NCBI GenBank assembly: GCA_036435485.1
Contig: CM071600.1
Location: 118,908,046-118,972,045, forward strand
DNA from: Saposhnikovia divaricata
Lineage: Eukaryota > Streptophyta > Magnoliopsida > Apiales > Apiaceae
DNA: 64,000 bases
Direction of reading: 5' to 3'
The translations under genes were made by a program, and so were the position numbers. The notes under the pieces were generated by a model, which searched no databases, had not been told where the DNA came from, and worked only from the letters and a program-made list of their open reading frames with translations. The first letter of the stretch is position 1. Each line of letters begins with the position of its first letter. Below are positions 45,989-56,530 of this stretch, piece by piece.

Positions 45989-48900
45989 TTACTGGTAGAA
46001 ACGACGAAGGCGGGATGCATGCCATGTATTTTTGATAAGATTCCCGTCCGAATGAGCTAGCTTGTATGTGCCTGGACGAACTACCTCTATCACCACGTAG
46101 GGATCTTCCCAATTCGGCATAAGTTTACCTTGTCTGGTCGGCATCGAAGTGGCTAATTCTCGGAGGACTAAGTCTCCCATGTGGAATGATCTTTTCTTTA
46201 TTCCTGAATCGTAATATTGGGCTGCCTGAAGTTGGTATCTTAAATTTCTCTGATAGGCCGCTTCCCTTTCTTCTTCAAGCAGATCCACATTTGCTCGGAG
46301 TCCGAATTCATTTGTTTCCACGTTGAATACCTGTGTCCGATATGATTCTAGGCCGACCTCAGTTGGCATCAAAGCATCGGTGCCGAAGGCGAGTTTGAAT
46401 GGAGTTTCTCCGGTCGATGATCTCGGAGTTGTTCGGTAGGCCCACAAGACATATGGCAATTCTTCAGCCCAAAGTCCTTTAGAATCTCCTAGCCTTTTCT
46501 TTATCCCGTCGAAAATGATCTTGTTAGCTGCTTCGATTGCTCCATTTCCTTGTGGATGGCCAACCGAACTGAACCTTTGTTGAATTCCGAATTCAAATAG
46601 GAATTTCCTGAATTTGCTTCCAATGAATTGTGTCCCATTGTCTGACACACATATCATCGGGATTCCGAACCTTAGAATAATTTGTTCTAGCACGAACTTT
46701 TTTGCAGCTTCTTCGGTGATGGCTGAGAGGGGTCTTGCTTCTACCCATTTGGTCATGTAATCAATGGCCACAATGCAATATTTGGCCTGTTTAGTACTAG
46801 TTGGCAGAATGCCCACAATATCCACCGCCCACATAGCAAAAGGAATCGGATTGAGTACCGAGATCATTTCTTCGGGTGGTTGCTTCGGAACGTTACTGAA
46901 TAATTGACATTGTTTGCATTTCTTTGCGTACTCCGAAGCGTCCTCCCTTATCGTTGGCCAATAGAAACCTTGTCTTAAGATTTTGAAGGCAAGTGACCGT
47001 CCTGCGAGGTGTTCACCACAAATGCCTTCATGAATACTTTCTAATGCCGTCTTTTGCTCGTCGGGATCCAGGCATCGGAGTAATGGCTGAGTGGCTGATC
47101 TCCTAAATAATCTGCCTTCAATGATGGAGTAACTGGCCGATCGGTATCTGATTTTATGGGCTTGTTTTTTATCAAGGGGAAGGGTGTCTTTTTCTAAGAA
47201 AGCTCTGATTGGCGTCATCCAATTAACTCCTTGATGAATTTCCAGGCATTGTTTTTTGTCTATCGATGGAGCCTTCACTTCGGTTAAATAAATTGAACTT
47301 GTGAGATTCTGAGTTTCTGCCGAAGCTAATCTTGATAACGCATCGGCTCGGCTATTGTTTTCCCTGGCCACTTGGCTTAATTCGAATGATTCGAACAATA
47401 TTGAATTTTCACGCACCTTCGTGGCATAGGCTTTTGTTCGGGGATCTTTTTGTCCGTATTCTCCTGAAAACTGTTTGACAACTAGCATAGAATCGCTGAA
47501 AACTCTTAAGTGCTTCACCTCCAAACTTTTTGCCAAGTCTAAACCTACTAATACCGCTTCATATTCGGCCTCGTTATTGGTTAAGGAGAAAGCGAATCTG
47601 ATCGCTTGACATATCTCAAAGCCTTCGGGACTAGTTAATATGAGGCCTGCACCACACTTCGATCCTGCTACCGAACCATCTACAAAAAGTTTCCACTTTC
47701 CTGGTGAATGTATTAATTGTTCTTCAGGAGTCAAATCCTTCGGACCAGAGAAAGAGCATTCCGTTATGAAGTCGGCAAGGATTTGAGCTTTGATTGCCGT
47801 TCGGGGAACAAATTCCAAGTCGTATTCTCCTAATTCGACCGACCAAGCAACCACCCGGCCCGAAGCTTCTGGTCTTCGCATGATCTTCTTTAGGGGTTGA
47901 TCGGTTACCTCTTGGATCGTTCGGCCTTGGAAGTAGTGCCGTAACTTTCTCGAGGCCATTACTAGCCCATAAGCAAACTTTTCGGCATTGGGATACCTTG
48001 TTTCTTCATCTTTTAGGATGTGAGAGACGTAAAACACTAGATGTTGGTTCCCTTCATGCTGTTTAATTAGTACCGCCCCAAGTTTTCGGTCGTTCACAGC
48101 CAGATATAGCTGAAGAGTTTCCTTCGGGCTCGGTCTCATTAAGAGTGGGGTGTTCACCAGGTATTCTTTTAGTTCCTCAAAAGCCTTTTGACAACTCGTT
48201 CCCCATTCGAAGTTTTTTGTTCCCCGAAGCACATCAAAAAATGGCAGGGCTTTTTCAGCTGATCGAGAAATGAACCTTCTCAAGGCTGCCATTCGTCCGG
48301 TCAATTTCTGAATATCCCTGATCGTCCTCGGTGCTTTCATGTCGATGACTGCTTTAATTTTTTCAGGATTCCCCTCAATTCCTCGGGCGCTGACCATATA
48401 TCCTAAAAATTTTCCACTATTAACTCCGAACGTGCATTTGTTCGGGTTAATCCTCATGTTGTTTTTCCTTAGTGCTTCGAAGCATTCTTTCAGATCTTCG
48501 GCATGATCTCTAAACAAGGATTTGACAATCATATCATCCACGTAGCATTCCATGTTTTGGCCTATTTGGGCTTTGAAGACCTTGTTGATCATCTTTTGAA
48601 ACGTTGCCCCTGCATTTTTTAGTCCGAAGGGCATTTTGATGTAGGCATAAGTGCCATTCGGTGTAATGAATGCTGTTTTAGGAATGTCTTCGGCATTCAT
48701 AGCGATCTGATGGTATCCGGAGAACGCATCCAAGAAGCTGAGTATTTGATGGCCCGAAGTGGCATCTATCAACTGATCGATGTTCGGTAAAGGGTAATGG
48801 TCCTTCGGACAATGCTTGTTTAGGTCGGTGTAATCGACACACATTCTCCATTTCCCGTTTGATTTTTTGACTACCACCACATTTGCCAACCAATCGGGGT

Positions 48901-51475
48901 AATCTATTTCTTCAATGAATTTGGCTTCTAGAAGTTTTTCGACTTCGGCTTGGATGACCTTTTGCCTTTCCATAACGAAATTTCGCTTCTTCTGCTTCAC
49001 CGGTTGGGCATCGGGTTTCACGTTGAGGCAATATTTAGCGACTGATGGGTCTAAACCTGGCATGTCTTCGGGATTCCAAGCGAATACGTCGTGAAATTCC
49101 CGAATGACTTTGATAACTCTCGCTTTCAGTTCGGGATCTAGATTCTTGCCTATCTGGATCATTTTGCCCGACTGGCCTACGTATTGCTCAACCTCCTCGG
49201 TCTCAGTTGCTGGTTCGGCAATCGGACTAGATAAATCGACTCCGAATTTCTCCAGCTCAATATTCAGCAATTGATGGCTGCTTCCAGTGTCATCGTTGAT
49301 CCTCTTTCTTTTGCCAGCTTCGGTCATCTCTATGTCCTTGTCTTTCTCTAGGTCTTCCAAAATTATGATCCGTGCGGCTTTCTGATCACCTCTCATTTCT
49401 CCGACCCCGTGCTCGGTTGGAAACTTTAACTTTAGATGCGGTATGGAAGAGGCGGCTTGAAACGAAGATAAAGCTGGCCTCCCGAGGATCCCATTGTATG
49501 GATTGTCAACCCGAACCACGTAGAATTTTGCTTCCTTCGTTACAGTGTATGGTGCTTTTCCTAGCAAGACAGAGAGAGTGATTGTTCCTTCAATCGGTAT
49601 GGGCTGATTTCCAAAACCGTACAATGGTGCTTCATGGCAGGGTTCTAATTCTTCTCCTCCAAGATTCATCTTGCAATATGTTCGGTGGTACAAAATGTTT
49701 ACCGAACTGCCTTCGTCTATTAGCACTCTCCAAATCTTATTTTCGCCGATGACTGGGTTTATGACAAGTGGGTCTTCGTGCGGCCATATTACGTCCTCGT
49801 AATCGTCTTCGGTGAAGGATATAGGTAAAGGCTGCTTCGCTGTGTTTGATTGACAGAGGTTGTAGATTTGTCTGGCATACTTCTTTCGGGCGGTTTTACT
49901 ATCCCAATCGAGAATCGTACCTCCGGAAATGGTTTTCACTTCCCCTCGGTATTTTTCCAATACTTCGGCCTCCTTCTTTTCTTTGTTGTCCAGCTTCTCC
50001 CTCATATCTCCGATGAATTGTGCTAGGTCTCCCTCCCTGATCATTCTTTCTATTAGCTTCTTTAGATGGTAACAATCATTGGTGTTATGACCTTTATCAC
50101 GATGGTAATCACAGAACTTATTTTCGTTTCTTCGGTGTTCGGGAGCTCGCATCTTAGGTGGTCGAGTGAATCCAGGCCTTCCTTTAATTTCATGAAGAAT
50201 TTTTGAGATTGGAGTGTTGAGAGGTGTAAACACGGCATTATCTCTATCTCTTCTTCGTTCGGTTCCTTTATTGGGCCTTGCGTCATTAGGCCTGCTTCTG
50301 ATATCCCCATGATCTCTTCGGTTGTCCCTTCTGTCGTCTCTTCTATCACTTTTATCATTTTTCTTATCTTTGTACCCATTGATGGATTCTGACTTTCTTC
50401 GGATAGCTTCTCCTCGTAAATATATATCGTTCAAGGATTTTGGAGGTGCATCATACAGGGAGGATCGAAGCTTTCTCCCTTTAATGGGATCGAGTCCGGC
50501 CGAGAGGAACCCGGCAGCCTTGACTTTGTCCAAGTTCGTCACCGTCCCTGCTTCGTCTTTGAATCGGGCCAGGTATTCCCCCAACTCCTCGTTCGGTCTT
50601 TGTCTGCAATGAATCAAGGCCTCCGTATCTTTTTCTCTTCGGCACATGTGGGAGTAGTGCCTTATGAATTTCCTTTTGATTTGTACGTATGAACCAATAG
50701 ACCTTGGTCTTAACGAACGATACCACATTGACGCCGATCCTTTCAGATATGTCTTAAACATTTTGCACAGCATGACATCACAATGTCCCATACCGGTCAT
50801 GAGCGATTCATATTTCTCGCAATGATCTTCGGGATCACCTTTTCCATTAAATTCGTTCATCTTCGGAAATTGTCTCCCTGGCGGAGGTCGGTATTGTTCC
50901 ACGTCTATGGTCACCACAGGTTCATGGCTCATCCTTCTTTCACCGAACATAACCTTTTCTAGCCTTCGGATTCGGTCATCTGTGCGAGGGCCTTCTTCTT
51001 CAGAATCCGAGGAATAATTGGTCTTGGATTTTGCTTTCTTAGATGGCGATTCCGAATTCCAAGATTCGTCTTCGTCATCTCTAGTTCTCTTCTCTCTTCC
51101 ATCTTCGGCTTTTGGATTTTCGGCCTCTAGGGCCTCACGAAGCAGTTTTTCTTGTAGCTCGATCTCTTCTCTTTGGAGCTTGAGGGCTTCTAATTTCAAT
51201 CGGTCAGCCGCCTTTTTCTTAGCTAATCTTTCGGCTTCTTTATTGTTTACTTCCTTCTGCTTTCCTTTGGCCTTCTGCTGCTCTCTCCATTTCATTAGCA
51301 TTTCTTGTTGCTCTTCGGGAGTAGGCACGTCTCCTTCCTCATCAAAATTCAATATCCTTCGGGCAACAGAAGGATTTTCCTGGCACATAGGGGCGACTCT
51401 TTGGATGGTAGGAGTGATGGGACTGTCTCCAGCTACGGTGCTGGCGTCTGGTAAGGGCGTGTCTTCAGCTGTCAT
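45989..51475 (-). CDS. Tat-A gag-pol polyprotein, intact
   Basis: One open frame of 1828 residues from the ATG at 51475. A longer frame from 51583 begins inside the LTR and crosses the primer binding site, so I reject that start. Approximate residues: acidic and coiled N-terminus 40-130; gag core near 250 (MWYRSLRPRS); degenerate zinc motif CDYHRDKGHNTNDCYH near 460; protease LIDEGSSVNIL near 587 (D-E-G in place of D-T-G); reverse transcriptase with FLDAFSGYHQ and YVDDMIVKS (977); first RNase H; second, archaeal-type RNase H (LFVDGSVAGSKCGAGL, near 1262), the Tat hallmark; integrase zinc region near 1485 and D-D-E core (AVDIVG, SDNGTQF near 1613, GAIEAANK near 1648). No chromodomain is seen. 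It supplies particle, replication and integration proteins and could serve defective relatives in trans. Confidence 0.96.
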   Translation of the reverse strand: MTAEDTPLPDASTVAGDSPITPTIQRVAPMCQENPSVARRILNFDEEGDVPTPEEQQEMLMKWREQQKAKGKQKEVNNKEAERLAKKKAADRLKLEALKLQREEIELQEKLLREALEAENPKAEDGREKRTRDDEDESWNSESPSKKAKSKTNYSSDSEEEGPRTDDRIRRLEKVMFGERRMSHEPVVTIDVEQYRPPPGRQFPKMNEFNGKGDPEDHCEKYESLMTGMGHCDVMLCKMFKTYLKGSASMWYRSLRPRSIGSYVQIKRKFIRHYSHMCRREKDTEALIHCRQRPNEELGEYLARFKDEAGTVTNLDKVKAAGFLSAGLDPIKGRKLRSSLYDAPPKSLNDIYLRGEAIRRKSESINGYKDKKNDKSDRRDDRRDNRRDHGDIRSRPNDARPNKGTERRRDRDNAVFTPLNTPISKILHEIKGRPGFTRPPKMRAPEHRRNENKFCDYHRDKGHNTNDCYHLKKLIERMIREGDLAQFIGDMREKLDNKEKKEAEVLEKYRGEVKTISGGTILDWDSKTARKKYARQIYNLCQSNTAKQPLPISFTEDDYEDVIWPHEDPLVINPVIGENKIWRVLIDEGSSVNILYHRTYCKMNLGGEELEPCHEAPLYGFGNQPIPIEGTITLSVLLGKAPYTVTKEAKFYVVRVDNPYNGILGRPALSSFQAASSIPHLKLKFPTEHGVGEMRGDQKAARIIILEDLEKDKDIEMTEAGKRKRINDDTGSSHQLLNIELEKFGVDLSSPIAEPATETEEVEQYVGQSGKMIQIGKNLDPELKARVIKVIREFHDVFAWNPEDMPGLDPSVAKYCLNVKPDAQPVKQKKRNFVMERQKVIQAEVEKLLEAKFIEEIDYPDWLANVVVVKKSNGKWRMCVDYTDLNKHCPKDHYPLPNIDQLIDATSGHQILSFLDAFSGYHQIAMNAEDIPKTAFITPNGTYAYIKMPFGLKNAGATFQKMINKVFKAQIGQNMECYVDDMIVKSLFRDHAEDLKECFEALRKNNMRINPNKCTFGVNSGKFLGYMVSARGIEGNPEKIKAVIDMKAPRTIRDIQKLTGRMAALRRFISRSAEKALPFFDVLRGTKNFEWGTSCQKAFEELKEYLVNTPLLMRPSPKETLQLYLAVNDRKLGAVLIKQHEGNQHLVFYVSHILKDEETRYPNAEKFAYGLVMASRKLRHYFQGRTIQEVTDQPLKKIMRRPEASGRVVAWSVELGEYDLEFVPRTAIKAQILADFITECSFSGPKDLTPEEQLIHSPGKWKLFVDGSVAGSKCGAGLILTSPEGFEICQAIRFAFSLTNNEAEYEAVLVGLDLAKSLEVKHLRVFSDSMLVVKQFSGEYGQKDPRTKAYATKVRENSILFESFELSQVARENNSRADALSRLASAETQNLTSSIYLTEVKAPSIDKKQCLEIHQGVNWMTPIRAFLEKDTLPLDKKQAHKIRYRSASYSIIEGRLFRRSATQPLLRCLDPDEQKTALESIHEGICGEHLAGRSLAFKILRQGFYWPTIREDASEYAKKCKQCQLFSNVPKQPPEEMISVLNPIPFAMWAVDIVGILPTSTKQAKYCIVAIDYMTKWVEARPLSAITEEAAKKFVLEQIILRFGIPMICVSDNGTQFIGSKFRKFLFEFGIQQRFSSVGHPQGNGAIEAANKIIFDGIKKRLGDSKGLWAEELPYVLWAYRTTPRSSTGETPFKLAFGTDALMPTEVGLESYRTQVFNVETNEFGLRANVDLLEEEREAAYQRNLRYQLQAAQYYDSGIKKRSFHMGDLVLRELATSMPTRQGKLMPNWEDPYVVIEVVRPGTYKLAHSDGNLIKNTWHASRLRRFYQ

Positions 51476-51514
51476 AATTTTTGATAAACTCGAACACAAT
51501 CGTTTCTCTACGTT

Positions 51515-51530
51515 CCCACAGACGGCGCCA
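51515..51530 (-). other. Primer binding site of Tat-A
   Basis: Read on the minus strand, TGGCGCCGTCTGTGGG lies two bases inside the 5' LTR. TGGCGCC-type sites are usual in plant Tat and Athila elements. Confidence 0.85.
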
Positions 51531-51532
51531 AA

Positions 51533-51940
51533 TGTTGGAACCCGATTTTTCCGAGTAGGTCCTTCGGTCAACCTGCAAGACAAAAGAATGCGAGGGTGTT
51601 GACCCTCGATTCACCTCCGGTGTAAGAGTAAGTTTCTGGTTGTTTAGATAATAGGGTAAAACGTAGAGAGATTATGATAGAGAATACTTGAGTAGTGATA
51701 ATAAATTGTGTGTGTTGATTGTTGCTTACTCTCTTCTTTTTATATCCTTCGGATGTGGGTCCTATGAGGTGATGAGGAAAGAACAGTCATACCCCACATT
51801 CTGAGGTGTCGCTTGTCAATTGGACCGAAGCACCCAAGGGATCTCTATGTCTTGGATTCAGATCTCTATGTCTTGGATACTTAATTTGGGTGTACAGTTA
51901 TGGGCTTAATATAGCCTATTGGGCCGATGGGCCTCCAACA
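51533..51940 (-). mobile_element. 5' LTR of Tat-A
   Basis: 408 bp. The minus-strand TATA sequence ATATAAAA covers about 51737-51744. The outer flank is the TSD CCTAG at 51941-51945. Confidence 0.93.
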
Positions 51941-51945
51941 CCTAG

Positions 51946-52444
51946 TGATATTTGATTTTACTGCATTGCAGCTAGGAATGTGTTTTGATTTACTTGAGAA
52001 TTAAAAACACTCAGAAAAATTTTCTTCAGAAATTTTGTCCAAGGCAAAATTATCTTATCAACGGATATCCTTTTACCCGTTGATAGCATAAACACATTCC
52101 TAGATTTTTGTATATCAACGGATAACAGCTTATCCACGTCATCAACGGATAAACTGTTTCTCAACCGTTCATTTCATATCCGTTGATATACATATTTTCT
52201 TTTAAATATAACCGTTGGTAAACGTGTATCTATATAGGACTGGTTATATTTATTTTCTTTTATTATTTGACAGTTACTTTTGACCAATGGGTAATTACTT
52301 TTAATTATTTCATTTTCAATTCTTGAAAAGTATAAAAGGCTGTCTTGTGCTCTCACATCTCACTTTTATCGACTTTCAAGATTCTCTTAAGTAAACTACA
52401 TCTTCTTCACAAAAATTCTCTGCAACAAAAGTTCAAACTCTTCA
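51946..52444 (+). other. SIRE-A spacer between pol and the additional ORF
   Basis: It begins with a T-rich tract and CATTGCAG/CTAGG (near 51960-51974), which reads as a splice acceptor and could allow a spliced mRNA for the next ORF. Between 52057 and 52200 four intact TCAACGGAT or ATCCGTTGA motifs and degenerate copies lie in both orientations and could pair as hairpins. Confidence 0.5.
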
Positions 52445-55400
52445 ATGGCGCCTATTGTTAAGATGATGTCTTCCACTGGGTTCACCTATGAGAAGAACAA
52501 TTTCACGGCCTATGTCGATACAGTGAATGCCCCAGAAGCTTATCACACCATGATGAATTTTGTGAAGAACTGTAAACTTTCGTATGCTATGACTGCCACA
52601 ACTCCTCTAATCCACGAGGTAATTGAAGAGGTGTGGGCATCTGCTGAGTTCAATGGCACAGACGGTACAATTGCTTTTTCTCTAAAAGGTAAAAACTATG
52701 TAGTTAACTCTGATGTGATAACTTCATGTTTAAAATTGCCTGAGAATAACTGTCTGAAAGTACCCAGTGATGCTGAAATAGTTGCCATGCTTAATTCCAT
52801 AAATTATGCCCTTAGTACTGATAATTTAGGTAAAATTGTTAGGAAAGGGATGGTTAAAGAATGGAGTTATTTTTGTGATGCCTTCATTAAAACTTTTTCA
52901 GGCAAAATTAGTAACTTTGATGCTGTTACCCATTCCATGCTAGTTATGTTATGTATGCTTCTGACTGATAAATACTATAACTTTGGCACACTAGTCATGT
53001 ATGAGATAGCAGCAAAATTAGGTAAGAAGGAAACTAGGAGCAAGAATATCTATTTTGCTAGATTTTTGATGCTCTTAGCACTACATGTATCTGAGAATAA
53101 GCTATCCATTGCTAACCCGGATAGCAAGTTCACATGTTTTGTTCAGGAGAAGAGAGTCTTAAGTGATTTAATTCGAATGAACTCCAATGCAGAAGTACAA
53201 TTGGTATATCTACCAATTGTTCAGGTAACTCTTTCTAACCTTGAAACTCCTGTCTCTAACCCCCAAATTTCTTTGCCTTCCTCAGTCACAATGGAGTCTG
53301 TAGTAGTGACCAAACAGGCTCCTACCCAAGTGACTAAAACAAAAGTTTCCAAACCAAAATCTAAGAGACAAACCTCAGGTGTTTCTCAAAAAGCATCTAT
53401 TGCAAAAACTACCACAGCTCTTGAGGGGAGTGTGAAGGAGGTAGTGAGTGGTGAGGGACAGGGTGCAAGCCCTAAGAATAAGGTAGGTAAGGTAAGTGCA
53501 CCAAATAGCCAAGCCCAAGTTACATCCTCTCAACAGGGTGTGAGTACTAGTTCTACAGAAACTCTGCACAAAAGGGTAAGGGACACTAGCCCTCTCTCAA
53601 AAACCTATGAAAGAAGAGTAAAATCTAAAACCATAGGGGAAGCACAGGGTGCACACACAGTACAACAAACTGTACCTTCTCAAATTCAGTTTGATGTGAC
53701 TTCAATAAATGTGGAGTCACAGCCCCTTGATCTTAACCTTCAAATCGATACACATTACAATCCACCATCACTAACTCCATCTCTGGATGTGGATATGATA
53801 TCCACATCAATTCCTGATTCTCCATCTTTAAGATTCTTGGAGAAGCCCCACTCTGCAATTGGTGGTCATCATCTTTTAGATGATTTGTTGGGCCATCAAC
53901 CTTCCATTCCTGAATTCACAACAACATCTGTGGCCTCATCTTTAAAATCAATCTCCACAGATTCAGTGTTGGTTTTCACTTCAACGGATATTATCATTCC
54001 TTCATCAACGGATATCCTTCATCCGTTGACAAGTGTTTCTCCATCAACGGATGCGCCTATGTCTAGCCATCCGTTGATAGCTATAACTACTCCATCAACG
54101 GATATCCCTTATCCGTTGATAACTCACTCTACCACTGCTATATCTGACATTCCTGTGTCAAGTGTGGAGGAGTTCTCAGTAGTTGAAACACTTTTAGGAT
54201 TGAGGGAAGGGAGTGGGAGGCTGCCTTGTGAGCAGGCAAAAGGAGAGGCAAATAATGAGAGGCTGACCATTTCCTCAGGTCAGGCAAAATGAGAGCAAGA
54301 GAGTTCCACCTTAGTAGGTGAAGGTGAGGGTGTGAGAGGTGTGAGCCAGGGGGAGCCCCTAATGCAAGAAAAGAGAGATGAGTGGAGAGAAGGGACTACA
54401 GGAGAAATAAGGCAGGAAGATCCAGCCATTGCAAGTGAGTTAATGGAGGTTAATGAAGCTTCTAAAGAGATGGAATTTCGACAAGAATATCAGTCAATCA
54501 TTGACTCCATCTCTTTGGATCCTAAAACCTTTACTCATCCTGTTTCTTCCTATCAAGTCATGGCACAACAGGGCAATGTGGAGGCAGAGGAGGTAATGCA
54601 CCTAGTGCACACCTCACAATCTCTACAAAGAGCAAAGGAAGCTTTGACAACTCTGCCTTCAGATGCTGACAGTGAAGAGTTTGGCAGTGATGACAGTGGC
54701 AGCACAGCAAATGATGAAGAATTCAATGTGGCAGATACTCCAGACTGGCTATTTTCTACTGCCACTGTGGCTGGTGACTTCAATGTGGAGATTGTGAAGC
54801 AATATCAATCTGCTAGGGCTGAGCACCAAAATGCAGATCCACAGAGAAAGGCTGTCCTTCATCAATTAATGGACTCCCTGAAACTTCACAAAATGCACAT
54901 GGTCATTCAAAGAACACAACAGGAGGAGGTCCAAACTGCAAGTAGAGAAATGAAAGTGGAACTAGATGCCAGGATTGAGGCACTAGCCCCTACTACCACT
55001 CAGAAGGTGCTGACTAGCAAATTATTGAAGGAAGATAGCCTGGACAAATCTGTTCAGCATCTCTCCTCCAGAGTGGATAGTATGGAATTTCAAATGCAGA
55101 CACTTATTGCCAATCAAGCCAAACAGACTGAGCTATTGGAAAGGCTGCTTGCAGACTCACCTCCAGCCCTTGATGCTAACAAAAAGGGGGAGAAAAAGGT
55201 AGAAGAGGCAGCTACTTCTAGTCAAATTCCAGCTTCCAGTAGCAAGATAGCACAAATTGAGGGGGAGCAACAGCCAATGATAGTGGTCAATCCAAAAGAG
55301 TTTACTATAGAGGCTTCCCCTCTGAAGAAACAAAAGGCTGTGCTTCCAGTTCCTGACTTGTCAAAAATCTCAGAAGATGAGAGGCAAGCCAGAATTAAAG

Positions 55401-56338
55401 AATTAGAGAAGATCAACAAGGAGGCAAATGAAAGAATGATGAGAACAGAAAGGATGATCAATGAATCAATGGTATCAACTCTGTTCTCTAATCAGTCCTC
55501 AGCTCCAACAATATCAACTACAATTCTGAAGGTGCTCACTCCAGAGATTGTGGCTCCTACATTCTATGATGCTGAACCATCTTATGCCAAAGAATTTGAA
55601 CCATACATAAAAACCAGAGCCTACTCTCCACCAAAGGCAAATGGGAAGAACAAGTTACAATTGGACTTTCCATTTCCCAAGGAAGATGATGAGAAGCTAA
55701 TGGGAAAGACAATCAAAGAGTTCAAGGAAAAGACAAATAAGAGTGTAAGAGATTGGATGGCTGTAATAATAAGGAATGGAAACGTGTTAAATATATCCAA
55801 CAACCATCCTAGATTTGTTGAAGCAAAAAGAGAGGAGACCTCCAAACTTCTAAGGGAAGCTCAACCAAGTGAAGAAAATCAATATGAAAACTCAGATGAG
55901 AAGCAAGCCAGGCTGGCTCAGGAGTTAATGGATGAGGTAGATGATGAAATGAGGGAACCTGAGGAAGTCCCCAAATCCAAAAGGAAAGTGAAATCAGTCC
56001 CCAAATCCAAATCTAAGAGAGTGAAATCAAAGGCAAGGAGGCCTGTCTCTCCAGAAATTGAAAGCAAGGAAACAGTTGGCTCATCACAACCTATTTCTGT
56101 AAAAGTATTCAACCCAGCTGTGAATTTCCATGGTGATCCTATAGTACCTAAAGAAGAACCAATGAATCTTGACTCCATTGAGGTTCCTTCATTCTTGCTG
56201 AAGCCTCAACAGAAGCCTATACAGAAGAAAAGGATACCAAGGAAGCAACCTTCAAAGGAACCAATTCAAGTTGCTAGGGTACTGTTAGTCACAGAGGCAT
56301 GCCTGAATACATCTAATAACAAGCCTAAGTATGTGTAA
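52445..56338 (+). pseudogene. SIRE-A additional ORF in the 'env-like' position
   Basis: One frame of 1297 codons, broken only by a TGA at 54290-54292, follows pol in the place where SIRE elements carry an 'env-like' gene. The N-terminal 270 residues look globular (EEVWASAEFNGTDG, KEWSYFCDAFIKTFSGKISN). A Ser/Thr/Pro-rich segment near codons 510-560 is encoded by seven TCAACGGAT or ATCCGTTGA motifs (53985-54120). The C-terminal half is charged, coiled-coil (DKSVQHLSSRVDSMEFQMQT) and ends with basic clusters (KSKSKRVKSKARR). I see no signal peptide or convincing membrane anchor, so the env label is doubtful; a nuclear or nucleic acid-binding role fits the composition better. That is inference. 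Confidence 0.75.
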
Positions 56339-56530
56339 TGCTATGCATTACCTACATGACCTCTTAACTGAGGGAACCTCTAGTTGTAGAGTTTCTATTT
56401 GTTCTGTACTTGTAATAGGCATCAAATTCTAGTTGTGTTACTGTACTTATAAAGTCAAGAATAATGCTTGAAAGAAGTTCCAAGGTTCATGCCTCAAGCA
56501 AGGAGATAAAGACTGCCAAATAATCATAGT

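Larger units (their letters stand above)
42186..51940 (-). mobile_element. Tat-A: complete Ty3/gypsy Tat-lineage element
   Basis: Two 408-bp LTRs (42186-42593 and 51533-51940), TGTTGGAACC...CCTCCAACA, are flanked by the TSD CCTAG (42181-42185 and 51941-51945). I count five differences between the LTRs, all transitions, so it is young. Read on the minus strand the order is LTR, primer binding site, gag-pol (one open frame), 75-bp tandem repeats, an antisense spliced gene, LTR. Two RNase H domains in pol and the TGGCGCC primer site place it in the Tat lineage. Nothing in gag-pol is broken, so it may be competent. It is inserted in SIRE-A between the pol stop and the additional ORF. Confidence 0.95.
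36658..56530 (+). mobile_element. SIRE-A: Ty1/copia (SIRE/Maximus-type) element, interrupted and defective
   Basis: It is inserted in the LINE remnant. The order is 5' LTR (36658-37670), primer binding site, gag (two stops), pol with an integrase deletion, then a long additional ORF (52445-56338). Tat-A (42186-51940) sits inside just after pol, and SIRE-B interrupts the 3' end, so the 3' LTR is not in the window. Long LTRs, a large gag with zinc knuckles and a big extra ORF after pol fit the SIRE lineage. The right boundary given is where SIRE-B appears to begin and is approximate. Confidence 0.85.

Noticed and set aside
51476..51583. Upstream extension of the Tat-A gag-pol frame
   Set aside because: It begins in the LTR and crosses the primer binding site; translation from the genomic RNA should start at the ATG at 51475.
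52445..54292. Interpretation as an independent host gene
   Set aside because: It lies between pol and the missing 3' LTR of SIRE-A, shares the family motif TCAACGGAT and continues in frame to 56338; it belongs to the element.
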